Position numbers and translations under genes: made by a program
NCBI GenBank assembly: GCA_900545245.1
Contig: UQYV01000041.1
Coordinates: forward strand, 1 to 30,980
DNA length: 30,980 nucleotides
From: an uncultured Bacteroidales bacterium
GTDB lineage: Bacteria; Bacteroidota; Bacteroidia; Bacteroidales; UBA932
Reading direction: 5' to 3'
The notes under the pieces: model-generated
What the model was told of the DNA's origin: nothing
What the model saw: only the letters and a program-made list of their open reading frames with translations
The model's database searches: none
In this document: one piece after another, positions 23,058-30,980 of the stretch
How the letters are laid out: each line of letters starts with the position of its first letter
Position numbering within the stretch: the first letter of the stretch is position 1

Positions 23058-25367
23058 TTATCGCGGACGGTCGCCCCAGGTGAATATGCTCTTGTTGCAT
23101 TTGTCGGTCCAGTACCATTCGTCGTAGACGCAGCGGACGTAGTTGTTGTTCGAAGATGATGGATTTGTATGCGGATTATTGAAATTCCCCGGTGAATAGG
23201 CCTTCTTATCACTTCCCCAATAATATGCATCATCACTCAACAAAACCGGAATCTTCCCGTCCTTTGCAAGCAAAACCATATACTTTATCTCCGCCCTTGT
23301 CGGGATTCGCCATCTGCCGGCCGGGAAGCCGTCCTCCTGATAGGCGGCACAACGTTTCTTGGCATCATTGTAAGTCAACGAGTTTACAACTCCATAAGAA
23401 GAGGCAATTCGGAATGAAGGGGCAATCATATTGTTCACCCGTTCGCCGTTTTCATCTGAAGGAAGATAATAGGCCAAGCGTCTTCTGGCACCATTCAAAT
23501 CACCGGCCGTTGCCGCCCAATAGCTGACACTACCAAACCAACCGGTAGTATTAAACTCAGACAAATCAGTAGTTTGTTCAACGCGAGGGTCACCGATAAT
23601 ATACTCGGAATCCGACGGTAAAGAACCGATATTCACTACATACATATACGGGTCTTTATTCGTTCCCTCATAACTGACACCATACCAACCCGAACCTGAA
23701 TTGCTGTTATTCACAAAAACATATCCCTTATGCGAATGATTCCCGCTTCCGCTGGTTCCGCCATCAGGATTATTACAATCCGAATTCAAAGCCGCCTCCA
23801 CAAATAGAGCAGGATTCTGCACCACGGTGATTGTCTCCATATAGCTCTGGTCGTCCTCGTGCTCGATTGTAAACGTCAATTTATATGGTGCGATGTCGTA
23901 ATCGTTTGTACTGTAATTGTTTTTCAAAATATGAGTGAAAGTAACACTGCCCTTCTCGTTGTCCGGAACGAGAGTGTATTCTGAAGCGGAAACTGTCAGC
24001 TCCACCGGCTCAAAACCCGTCGTCGGACTGAGATTCATCTTTGTCAACTTTCTCGAAGAAATCCTAATCGGGTGAGATGTGAAGAAAGTCATCGTGAGCG
24101 AATTGACATTGTGCATCACATAACTGTTTTGGTCCGCCATCAGATAGCGGTAGCGAAGAAGTTCCGCATCAGTCCTCACAGTTTCGCGTCCCCAAGGGAG
24201 AATCATATAAGAAGGAATGATTTCAGTCGGATTGTCAGGGTCACCGCTTCCAAGGATGCTGACAGAAAGCCGCACACGATACCAGGAGTTTCGTTCAAGA
24301 CTCTTATTGACGGAATTGAACGGGACAGCATAATAGCAGGTGAAATAGCGCTTGACGCTCACCCCGTCTTCGTCCATCTGACGCCACGGAACAGTCAGGA
24401 GCAAATATGGGGCGTCTCCCTCCTCAAAAGTTGACCAGTCGTGGTGATAGGACCAGAACGGCATTTCGTTCATCCACCCCGACGATACTCCGCCCACAGA
24501 GTACGGCGTCAGAAGACGTGCCTTTCCGATGTAGGAGAATGATGCCGCACGGCGCTCAGCTGCTGAAAGATGTGCATCCAGACAACCCTTGTTCACTCCG
24601 TTTATATATTCCACCCGCATATTCTCCGTGTCCGGAACCCAAGTTTTGTCGTCAACGTCGTCGTTGTTGACCTTCGTCAGATAGAGCGATATTTTCGAAG
24701 CGGACCGGAGCATCGCAATATCCCCACCGCTGATGGTCCTCGCAGTGTTGTTTTTATGGAGTATCCCCTCACCGCTCATCGCAAAATATGGCGGCGCCAC
24801 CGAAAATGGGTCGGCCGAGCCGGTTGGTCCGAACTCAGAGGTTAATACTGTATGTTTCAACTGGTTGACAGAAGGAAGACCCTCCGGAAGAAGTCCCAAA
24901 CCATCAATATTCGCCACGGCATAGACCCGGCACTGCGATGCGTTAAATGGGAAAAGTTCATCTGCAAGTTTGCGAGAGAGAGTAAACTTAACATCTACCT
25001 TTCCTTTTATCGGGTCGGCAACAAGGGCATCGGTTCCCCCCACTGTCGCAGGAAGATTATCAATTGACGCCCAACCCGTCTGCGGCCACACATAAACAGC
25101 TGACGCATCGTCATTTGCAGAAGCCGTGTAGAAATAGAGCCGGAACCTGTCTATAAGATTTTCGTTCCAGCTGTCCTCACCGTAGGATAATGTCGCCTTT
25201 GTCTGAGAAAGTTTCGCGAAATGCCCGGCCGAGACATCCCCCGGGGCCAAAGCGAGACTTATGGAAACATCGCCGGCTTCACAATCCAAGTCCGGATACT
25301 CCAAAATGCAGGAGACTGTGGAGAGAAGGAGTGTGAAACAAAGCAATATGTCTATAAATCTTTTCAT
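23058..25367 (-). CDS. large fimbrial tip adhesin lipoprotein with C-terminal FISUMP/C-type-lectin-like domain
   Basis: 769 residues. The lipobox is LSTVSC (Cys20), with a possible maturation site TK-A at Lys57. Residues ~30-400 form the pilin-like region (FRLYFYTA, AMLRSASKISLYLTK, WYRVRLSVSILGSG). Residues ~400-520 look like an Ig/BACON-like sandwich (ETITVVQNP). After a Gly/Ser/Asn linker (530-560), residues ~570-769 resemble the FISUMP/C-type-lectin-like fold common in Bacteroidetes surface proteins: DAKKRCAAYQ, GRWRIPTRAEIKYM, YYWGSD and YVRCVYDEWYW. Cys673 and Cys746 are placed for a disulfide. The gene starts eight bases after the stop of the upstream gene and stops 43 bp before the next start. 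The C-terminal domain is a good candidate for glycan or protein binding. Confidence 0.83.
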   Translation of the reverse strand: MKRFIDILLCFTLLLSTVSCILEYPDLDCEAGDVSISLALAPGDVSAGHFAKLSQTKATLSYGEDSWNENLIDRFRLYFYTASANDDASAVYVWPQTGWASIDNLPATVGGTDALVADPIKGKVDVKFTLSRKLADELFPFNASQCRVYAVANIDGLGLLPEGLPSVNQLKHTVLTSEFGPTGSADPFSVAPPYFAMSGEGILHKNNTARTISGGDIAMLRSASKISLYLTKVNNDDVDDKTWVPDTENMRVEYINGVNKGCLDAHLSAAERRAASFSYIGKARLLTPYSVGGVSSGWMNEMPFWSYHHDWSTFEEGDAPYLLLTVPWRQMDEDGVSVKRYFTCYYAVPFNSVNKSLERNSWYRVRLSVSILGSGDPDNPTEIIPSYMILPWGRETVRTDAELLRYRYLMADQNSYVMHNVNSLTMTFFTSHPIRISSRKLTKMNLSPTTGFEPVELTVSASEYTLVPDNEKGSVTFTHILKNNYSTNDYDIAPYKLTFTIEHEDDQSYMETITVVQNPALFVEAALNSDCNNPDGGTSGSGNHSHKGYVFVNNSNSGSGWYGVSYEGTNKDPYMYVVNIGSLPSDSEYIIGDPRVEQTTDLSEFNTTGWFGSVSYWAATAGDLNGARRRLAYYLPSDENGERVNNMIAPSFRIASSYGVVNSLTYNDAKKRCAAYQEDGFPAGRWRIPTRAEIKYMVLLAKDGKIPVLLSDDAYYWGSDKKAYSPGNFNNPHTNPSSSNNNYVRCVYDEWYWTDKCNKSIFTWGDRPR

Positions 25368-25374
25368 CGGCAGT

Positions 25375-26841
25375 TTAATCTTTTACAAGTGTATATGGGC
25401 CTCCGAGGGCTTCGGATGCGGCAAGGTTTACATTCCCGTAGGACGAGTAGATGACGAGTTTCGCCGAACCTGTGGTCGCAGGGTCTTGGACGATATCGAG
25501 GATGACCTCACCTCCATCCACGGTTCCCGAGAGATAATCATATTTCCCGCCGTCCTCTCCGATGAAACGGAAATGGTTGGGGTCTCCCACTTTCTCTTCA
25601 AAAACTGCATACCACACGGCTCCCACAGGGGTAAGGATGGTAAAACGGCATTTGAGATTTCCGGCAGTCGTGGCCACAATCCTCTTCTGGATGATTGGGG
25701 TCGCATGATTGTCATCAATCCATTCAATAGGAGCGCTAACGCTGACGGATTTTTTGTAGTCAATGTCAAATTCCTCCACATTCCACGGCCGGGCCACAAG
25801 CGAAAGCGAGAGGTCGAAGCCACCTACACTGTTGATAGTGTAGCGGTAGATGTGGTTGCGCAGGATGTTGAACCGCAGATTGTCATCCGCGCCGAGGGAA
25901 TAGTCCCGGAAATCGAGACGATATATTTTGGAAATTCCGTCGAAATAGAGCTGGAGGTAGGAACAGTCCTCGCGAGGATGGCCGTAGATGTCTTTGTTGC
26001 GGTATTCAGGCACATAGGCGGACCATTTCCTACGGTCTTTCGAAGGGGCAAACTCCAGGTAGTCGGGCGACGAATTGTTGTCTTCGTTGCTGTTGAACAA
26101 ATGGACAGAGTGGTCGTAGACGAGATTGTGAGTATTGTCGTACATATTCAAAGGTGCACAAGCACCTGCAGAATTAAACTTCACCATACGCACCGACACC
26201 AGCTTCTCTTCAACTCCGTCTGCCAGAGCCACTTCAATCTTGGACATCGCCCGAAGAAGGTCTATGCGACCAAGCTCCGTGGATAAATGCGGACGAAACT
26301 CCAGAGGGGTCACGAAAGTCTTCACCCCATAAAAAGGAATCCTCTGAGCTTCAGATGGTTGGAACGGAGCAGTGATGCTATACATCGCACTGTTCCCTTT
26401 GCAGAAATCCTCAATGCTTGTCACCCCCGCAGTGAGCCCCGAAGGGCGCGAAGGCCAATTTGCAGTCACAACGACCTTGAACCCTCCAAGAGGAGTGTCT
26501 GGAATCTGTCCCAGAAGCCTCCATTCCGAAGGATATTTTTCCGCTCCCACAGGCTCGACATAATCCGGAGTGAACTCATAGAGGAATTTGTCGGAAAGGT
26601 CGAAAAAGAGCACAGCAACAGTTTGGGCATCAATGTAGTTTTCGTAGAGAGCTCCTCCCTCGTCCGTTTCGAATATCGCTCTTGTCCCCATCGTCGCTCC
26701 CGTCGTGCGGATGCTGAGAGTCAGCAGAGCCTTCTCACCCATTGGAGCAGGCACTGTGGTCTCGCGAAGAGAATTGCACGAGACAAGAGCGCCGGAAAAG
26801 AAGGCAATCAATGCGAAAATATGGGATAATCCGCGTAACAT
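25375..26841 (-). CDS. fimbrial accessory lipoprotein (Mfa3/FimC-like position)
   Basis: 488 residues. The lipobox is GALVSC (Cys22). A candidate maturation site is MGTR-AIF (Arg54). Features shared with Bacteroidales pilus accessory proteins include VAVLFFDLSDKFLYEF, LLRAMSKIEVAL, NILRNHIYRYTINSVGG and the Trp motif VARPWNVEEFDIDY near residue 380. About 110 residues follow this motif and form an additional beta-rich C-terminal domain (IEWIDDNHATPIIQKR to the end). The start overlaps the stop of the anchor gene by one base (TAATG), so translation is coupled. Its place directly after the anchor gene suggests a role between the anchor or shaft and the tip. Orthology to a specific Porphyromonas protein is not established. 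Confidence 0.8.
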   Translation of the reverse strand: MLRGLSHIFALIAFFSGALVSCNSLRETTVPAPMGEKALLTLSIRTTGATMGTRAIFETDEGGALYENYIDAQTVAVLFFDLSDKFLYEFTPDYVEPVGAEKYPSEWRLLGQIPDTPLGGFKVVVTANWPSRPSGLTAGVTSIEDFCKGNSAMYSITAPFQPSEAQRIPFYGVKTFVTPLEFRPHLSTELGRIDLLRAMSKIEVALADGVEEKLVSVRMVKFNSAGACAPLNMYDNTHNLVYDHSVHLFNSNEDNNSSPDYLEFAPSKDRRKWSAYVPEYRNKDIYGHPREDCSYLQLYFDGISKIYRLDFRDYSLGADDNLRFNILRNHIYRYTINSVGGFDLSLSLVARPWNVEEFDIDYKKSVSVSAPIEWIDDNHATPIIQKRIVATTAGNLKCRFTILTPVGAVWYAVFEEKVGDPNHFRFIGEDGGKYDYLSGTVDGGEVILDIVQDPATTGSAKLVIYSSYGNVNLAASEALGGPYTLVKD

Positions 26842-27911
26842 TAAAGTTCTCTGTTTTGAATCACAAGTTTATATCCAAGCACATTAATCTGGACATACTC
26901 CCAGACATCGTCACCGTTGAGAAAGAGCGCCATATTGAATTCGTCCTGTCGGTCGAGAAATTCCTGGCTATCCCAAACTTCGCTTGCCTGTCCTCTAAGA
27001 AGCAATGCCCACTGAATCAGAGGCGCGGAGAAGATGACTTTAGTTCCGTCCTCATCATAATCGTTCCCTCCATTTCCAGGAGCGCGTCCCCCCGGACGAC
27101 CGTTCTTTCTCTTTACGACAAGCACCGGATTGTGTCCTCTTTCAACCCAACGGCCTGTGCTGAACTCAGTCATAATGATGGAGCGTTGATCTGAAGTGGA
27201 CTTTACAGTCACGCTTCCTTCCCTCACCGACCAGGCACGGAAATCTACCGTCTTTCCACCCGGCATCAGGGCGTTGTCCCAGTCCATATCTCCGGAGTCG
27301 TCGGTGATGAAGAAATCATAATTATCCTTACTCATCGGCATATCCGCAATCTGCTGCATCGTCAGACGCACTGTCTTTGTGTTTTTCGTCAGACTCATCT
27401 CTGCGACCGTTGTCCCTTCGTCGGCGGTAAATTCCACTCCCTCAAGATGGCCGTGGTAGAGTCCGTCGAGGAAAGAGTCGATATATGCCCTTCCGCTTGC
27501 AGCATCGGTCTTGGTTTTCAGGCTGCATTTGAGACCTGTCTTCTCCTTGGCTTCAGGCACAACGAAATCCTTGCCCATTCCGTTGTCGCACCAGGCCAGC
27601 AAATCATAACTCCCTTTCTCAAGAAGGAGTTCCATCCTGTAGTCGGCTTTAGCAAGAGCCTCTCCGCTTTCTCTCTGAATGTGAATGACTTTCCCGGTGG
27701 AAGGATCGATAACATAGAGAACAACGGACTTCACCTCGCTCGCAAAGGCATCGGCGCTCTTGAGATTGCGGTCATAGCGGAACTTGACCATATAGTGCGC
27801 CTTACAATCTCCTTCATATTCGAAGATGAGCTTGCTGCACGAGGAGGCGGCAACGCAGAAGAGGAGCGCAGTGCCAATTCCAATCGATATTCGCCTGATT
27901 ACAGACAGCAT
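26841..27911 (-). CDS. FimB/Mfa2-family pilus anchor lipoprotein
   Basis: 356 residues. The lipobox is AASSC (Cys25), and the mature N-terminus SKLIFEYEGDC is the FimB/Mfa2 hallmark (a short hydrophobic stretch ending in a Cys near residue 36). The C-terminal part NMALFLNGDDVWEYVQINVLGYKLVIQNREL matches the family ending. In Porphyromonas gingivalis, Mfa2 and FimB anchor pili to the outer membrane and limit their length. Unlike the other pilus proteins here, no [S/T]-[R/K]-[A/V/G] maturation site is visible 40-60 residues in, consistent with an anchor that keeps its lipid. A Gly/Arg/Asn-rich insert (KRKNGRPGGRAPGNGGNDY) before the last strands is unusual. The gap to the major subunit gene contains a hairpin. 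Confidence 0.88.
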   Translation of the reverse strand: MLSVIRRISIGIGTALLFCVAASSCSKLIFEYEGDCKAHYMVKFRYDRNLKSADAFASEVKSVVLYVIDPSTGKVIHIQRESGEALAKADYRMELLLEKGSYDLLAWCDNGMGKDFVVPEAKEKTGLKCSLKTKTDAASGRAYIDSFLDGLYHGHLEGVEFTADEGTTVAEMSLTKNTKTVRLTMQQIADMPMSKDNYDFFITDDSGDMDWDNALMPGGKTVDFRAWSVREGSVTVKSTSDQRSIIMTEFSTGRWVERGHNPVLVVKRKNGRPGGRAPGNGGNDYDEDGTKVIFSAPLIQWALLLRGQASEVWDSQEFLDRQDEFNMALFLNGDDVWEYVQINVLGYKLVIQNREL

Positions 27912-27939
27912 GGCATTTTCATTTTTTAGTTTCCTGCGA

Positions 27940-27966
27940 CTGCCGGAGGTTATCGGCCTCCGACAG
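27940..27966 (-). promoter_or_regulatory. hairpin between the major pilin and anchor genes
   Basis: CTG-CGGAGG (27940-27942, 27944-27949) pairs with CCTCCG-CAG (27957-27962, 27964-27966) around a 7-nt loop with one mismatch. No U-run follows in the direction of transcription. It sits just downstream of the major subunit gene, where a stem-loop could protect the upstream mRNA or partly stop transcription, so that the shaft subunit is made in excess of the anchor. Confidence 0.5.
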
Positions 27967-27985
27967 CCAAATCGCGGGCAAGCCG

Positions 27986-29722
27986 CTAAAGGTCAACGCT
28001 CTGGCTCACAACCTTCCAAGAAAGGATGTTGATTTGAGCTCCCACATAGTATTCCTTGTCGTTTTCGTCATTCGGCACAACAATCTCATCAGGGTCGAAG
28101 ACAGCCGTTCCAAGGTGGCGGATATTTTCGATTGAAATGAGGTAGTAGTGGTTGCGGACAACTCCGTAGTCAGCCTCAGGGAAGGTGTAACTTGCATCCT
28201 TGTAGCTTACACCGGAATTGCGAAGGTGCTCCACAGGCACATTGTAGTACATCATACCATCGTTATAGAGCTCGCAAGTGGTGTTTTTCGAAGCTCCCAC
28301 ACCATTGAGCATCGCAGTTGCCTCATCAGCAGTCTTCTCGGTGAAGTCAGCGGCTGTGGTGCCTGTGCCGGTGTGCTGATAGTATTTTTCGGTGCCTGTG
28401 AGGGCCTTGAACTTGAGAGTCACCCTTCCGTCACCAGCATTGGCAAGCTCGAAATAGCTCTTGTCAACCTCGGTGAAAGTCGCGCCGTCGGAAGAAACCC
28501 AAGGGATGAATGTGCTTGCTCCCAAAGCCTTGTACTTTGCAAGAACCCTGTCCTTATAAGCCTCAAGTTCATAGAGAGTTCCGTCGTAGCGGGCAAGTGA
28601 AAGACCCACTCCGTCAGCCTTGCAGACCTTCGCCTTGAGAAGAACTGAAGTGACAGTGGTGTTGAAGTTGTTTGCCTGGAGAATTGCAGTGGTGTTGGTG
28701 TTTTCGCGGCAATATGCAGCCTGTCCCATAGTGACTCCAAGTGCGCTGTAGCTTATGTAAGACAGAGGGAGGTCAGCAGTGTACTGGGCTACATTCTGCG
28801 GATACACAGCAGCCGCATCCTGATAGTTTGGAGATGCTGCCCAGTAGCTTCTGAAGTTTGCGGCGTCGTTCCAGATGAATGTTCCGAAGCTCCAATCTAC
28901 CATAAGGTGCTTGTAGATGTAGGAGGTCTTCTGAGTCGCATTCAGTCCCCAGCCTTCCACTTTCGCATAGAGTTTCTCAGTGGTCGCTGTTCCGTTCATC
29001 GCGAAGTCGCCGATTTCATACATTCCGTCAGTATGCGCGGCACCATTGGAAGTCTGAACCTTTGCGGCAAGTCTCTCCACATAAGCGACAACAGGTTGTG
29101 CCTTTGCAGCCGCCTCGGTCTCCTGGAAGTTGTCAGGAGTGAGTTTTGTGCAGAAATAGCCGGATTTCGCGTCACCGTTGTTGAAAGTCGAGCTGGTCAT
29201 CAGGAATTTCGTCCAAGTGGTCGGCGCAGTTGCAGTCTGTGCAATTGCCTCAGCAACAGTGTTGTAGGCGCTTGACATTGGTTTGTGTTCAAGGCCCGTC
29301 GAAAGAGTCGCGTCCGCATTGAGAAGCACGGCCATATAGCTCGGATAGGCCTTGGACTTGAGTCCGCGAAGCACAATAGTTCCGTCTCCCTTCCATTCGA
29401 TGTTGTCGGCAGTCTGGGTGCCGGCACCGTTTTCAGTGCCTGTAGGAGCGCCCTGATTGACGTGCATCGCATAGGAACCGTCCTCGTTGTAGAAATAGAA
29501 ATCCGCCGAATAAACCTTGTGTTCCTCTGCAGAACCGTAGTAAAATGCAGGCGTCGTCCCTGTACCCTTCGTCGAAGGAAGATGCTTATCAGCAGATGCA
29601 ATCTTCACGCTGAGATAGGCCACATCAGTCTGGCTTACAGCCCCCGTGGGTAAACTTTCTTCCTTCTTGCAGGAAGAAAGCGCCGCAAGTGCGAGTGTCG
29701 CAATAAAAAGAAATTTTTTCAT
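27986..29722 (-). CDS. Mfa1-family major pilus subunit (type V pilin)
   Basis: 578 residues. The lipobox is ALSSC (Cys18), with a possible processing site at LPSTK-G (Lys52). The protein ends YYVGAQINILSWKVVSQSVDL. This is the conserved C-terminal segment of Mfa1-type major subunits, which is thought to serve in strand exchange between neighbouring pilins. YGVVRNHYYLISIENIRHLG just before it is also a family landmark. The composition is Ala/Thr-rich with many NTT and TTA runs, as is usual for shaft pilins. It is the second gene of the operon, 28 bp after the OmpA-like gene and 74 bp before the anchor gene. No promoter box is visible immediately upstream, so it is likely driven from beyond the window. 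Confidence 0.9.
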   Translation of the reverse strand: MKKFLFIATLALAALSSCKKEESLPTGAVSQTDVAYLSVKIASADKHLPSTKGTGTTPAFYYGSAEEHKVYSADFYFYNEDGSYAMHVNQGAPTGTENGAGTQTADNIEWKGDGTIVLRGLKSKAYPSYMAVLLNADATLSTGLEHKPMSSAYNTVAEAIAQTATAPTTWTKFLMTSSTFNNGDAKSGYFCTKLTPDNFQETEAAAKAQPVVAYVERLAAKVQTSNGAAHTDGMYEIGDFAMNGTATTEKLYAKVEGWGLNATQKTSYIYKHLMVDWSFGTFIWNDAANFRSYWAASPNYQDAAAVYPQNVAQYTADLPLSYISYSALGVTMGQAAYCRENTNTTAILQANNFNTTVTSVLLKAKVCKADGVGLSLARYDGTLYELEAYKDRVLAKYKALGASTFIPWVSSDGATFTEVDKSYFELANAGDGRVTLKFKALTGTEKYYQHTGTGTTAADFTEKTADEATAMLNGVGASKNTTCELYNDGMMYYNVPVEHLRNSGVSYKDASYTFPEADYGVVRNHYYLISIENIRHLGTAVFDPDEIVVPNDENDKEYYVGAQINILSWKVVSQSVDL

Positions 29723-29750
29723 AATATGTAAATGTTTGGTTTATGTTTCA

Positions 29751-30926
29751 TTAATATTTTGTATATATCCGCACAGCCTCGCCCGCATCGGGGACGCCTT
29801 CTGCCTCGGCGTAACGGAATTTTTCGACCGCTGTCCCGTAATCGTTCGAAAGCGCCGCAAAAATACCCCGGGCATATTCGGCCTGGGCAGATTCTCCCGC
29901 CTTCGCAAGATATTTCTCAGCAGAAGTGAGGTCGCCGCGTTCCATCGCCGCATTCGCCGCATTGAGGTTCGCCACTTCGCTTGACGGGTACATCGCCACA
30001 GCGACATCGAAAACATCCTTGAAAGCCTCACTTCCGCTCTCAAGCGCTGCGGCTGCGAGATAGAACTCATTGAGAGAGAGTTTCTGCGGCTCGGTCTTCA
30101 GTTTTTCGAGAATCATCTGCGGGTCCGTGAAAGCCTTTATGGTGTAGCTGATGCTGTATTCAGTGCGGCGGAGTCTAGGGAAAACATTGTCAATTATATA
30201 TTTTGTCTGTACAGGATATTGCCGGCGGAGAGCCTTTTCCTTATCGTCCGGAGAGAGTCTCCCGTTCTCTGCAATTGCAAGAATGGCCTTGGTTTCCCGA
30301 AGTTCACTCTCTTCGCGGAGCCATTCGATGAATCCGTCCCAATCTTCGGCCTCATACTCGGTGGTGATGATTGAAGGGTCGATATGGCTCAAAAGCTGAA
30401 CGTGGCTGCGGATGGTGTTCATTCGCTCGCGAGCGAGTTCCTCGTTATGAGTGTAGCTTCCTTCTGGAGAAGCATATCCCTTCATCCACAACTTATTCAC
30501 AGTCACCTCATTATCCGTACTTATAGAATCTATGGTCGCGCGGATTTTTCCAAGTTCGGCTGTGTTGTTCTCAAGTTCCGGGTCTATATTCGTCTTGTCC
30601 AGATGGAAGGCGATGTAGGCCATTCCGTCCAGATGACGGTCTTTTTTCATTTCCGCAGGCGGGCAGATGTAGTGGAATGGAGGGATATACATCGCATCCT
30701 CCACCAAAGGCGCACTCACCAAATCTTCGACCTTCTCGCAGCAGCCATATCTCTTTGCGGTAATCACCAGGCTGCAACCCGACATCCACGGAAGATAATC
30801 GGTCTTAGTGCTATATGGAACGACGTCGGACGGAAGTTTTTTCGAACGGAGAGTAAGTTCATCCTTTCCCGAAATCATCCCCTTGCCGCGACGCAGATAA
30901 TAGTAGTAGCGCTGACGGCCATACAC
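29751..30926 (-). CDS. DUF3868 / OmpA-like pilus-cluster protein, N-terminus missing
   Basis: 391 residues from a GTG at 30926, but this is probably not the true start. VYGRQRYYYYLRRG and DYLPWMSGCSLVITAKRYGCC belong to the middle of DUF3868 proteins, which normally carry a signal peptide and ~80 more residues before them. An in-frame TGA lies at 30936-30938, and the last ~50 bases of the window do not encode the expected part. The C-terminal section is OmpA-like: LWMKGYASPEGSYTHNEELARERMN (147-170), with AEDWDGF and FPRLRRTEYSISYTI following. Residues ~300-385 resemble TPR-type helical repeats (NAANAAMERGDLTSAEKYL). Such proteins lead type V pilus operons and may link them to the outer membrane or peptidoglycan. 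Either the gene is disrupted or the window edge is artefactual. Confidence 0.75.
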   Translation of the reverse strand: MYGRQRYYYYLRRGKGMISGKDELTLRSKKLPSDVVPYSTKTDYLPWMSGCSLVITAKRYGCCEKVEDLVSAPLVEDAMYIPPFHYICPPAEMKKDRHLDGMAYIAFHLDKTNIDPELENNTAELGKIRATIDSISTDNEVTVNKLWMKGYASPEGSYTHNEELARERMNTIRSHVQLLSHIDPSIITTEYEAEDWDGFIEWLREESELRETKAILAIAENGRLSPDDKEKALRRQYPVQTKYIIDNVFPRLRRTEYSISYTIKAFTDPQMILEKLKTEPQKLSLNEFYLAAAALESGSEAFKDVFDVAVAMYPSSEVANLNAANAAMERGDLTSAEKYLAKAGESAQAEYARGIFAALSNDYGTAVEKFRYAEAEGVPDAGEAVRIYTKY

Positions 30927-30980
30927 ACGGCTCTTTCATTTAAAGTATAAGTAAAGACATAATGCCCTTACCCGATTCAT

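Noticed and set aside
25261..26286. Plus-strand open frame of 341 codons opposite the 488-residue pilus accessory gene
   Set aside because: The minus-strand frame has a lipobox, family motifs and coupled start and stop codons; the plus frame overlaps two pilus genes and has no supporting signal.
30863..30939. A short alternative frame on the minus strand (MKEPCVWPSALLLLSAS...) that looks like a signal peptide for the OmpA-like protein
   Set aside because: It stops within 26 codons and overlaps VYGRQRYYYYLRRG, which in the other frame fits the DUF3868 family. Its hydrophobic run comes from reading the Tyr/Leu codons out of frame.
1..30980. CRISPR array, tRNA, rRNA, insertion sequence or DNA invertase gene
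   Set aside because: No regularly spaced near-identical repeats beyond the short tandem ones reported, no transposase or recombinase motifs, and no RNA gene landmarks were seen on either strand.

Overview
The window looks like a chromosomal piece of a member of the Bacteroidetes, most likely order Bacteroidales. The support is threefold: type V pilus (FimA/Mfa-type) lipoprotein genes, TAnnTTTG promoter boxes with little Shine-Dalgarno signal, and a Bacteroidales/Chlamydiae-style short V-ATPase operon. I cannot place it to genus. There is no rRNA, tRNA, CRISPR array, transposase or phage gene, and no gene-free stretch longer than about 300 bases.

Layout from left to right. Positions 1-283 hold the C-terminal end of an unrecognised gene that has no visible start. 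Two minus-strand genes follow: a type B carboxylesterase (333-1700) and an AAA+ ATPase with a DUF4143/PD-(D/E)XK-like tail (1760-3112). The AAA+ promoter region carries three copies of a 33-bp repeat. From 3314 to 14345 all genes are on the plus strand. They form a membrane-energy block: a sodium-pumping methylmalonyl-CoA decarboxylase (mmdA, OadG-like, biotin carrier, OadB-like), directly followed by a V/A-type ATPase operon (E, DUF2764, A, B, D, I, K). The sodium-binding residues known from OadB and from Enterococcus NtpK are conserved in both, so the block can be read as one sodium circuit: decarboxylation pumps Na+ out and a Na+-coupled rotary ATPase uses or renews the gradient.

After a 109-bp symmetrical palindrome and a terminator come a short-chain dehydrogenase (14575-15375), three fimbrillin-like lipoproteins in a row (15444-18810), a CDP-alcohol phosphatidyltransferase (18968-19696), and an unusual GtrA plus lysophospholipid acyltransferase fusion (19704-21038).

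The right third, on the minus strand (30926 down to 21057), is a type V pilus operon. In transcription order it encodes an OmpA-like DUF3868 protein (N-terminus missing), an Mfa1-type major subunit, a FimB/Mfa2-type anchor, and three large accessory or tip lipoproteins, one ending in a FISUMP/C-type-lectin-like adhesin domain. All the subunits except the anchor carry a [S/T]-[R/K]-[A/V/G] site 42-57 residues in, matching the expected proteolytic maturation of type V pilins. Both window edges break into recognisable coding sequence about 45-55 bp from the end. That could be an assembly edge or a real rearrangement junction near the pilus operon.
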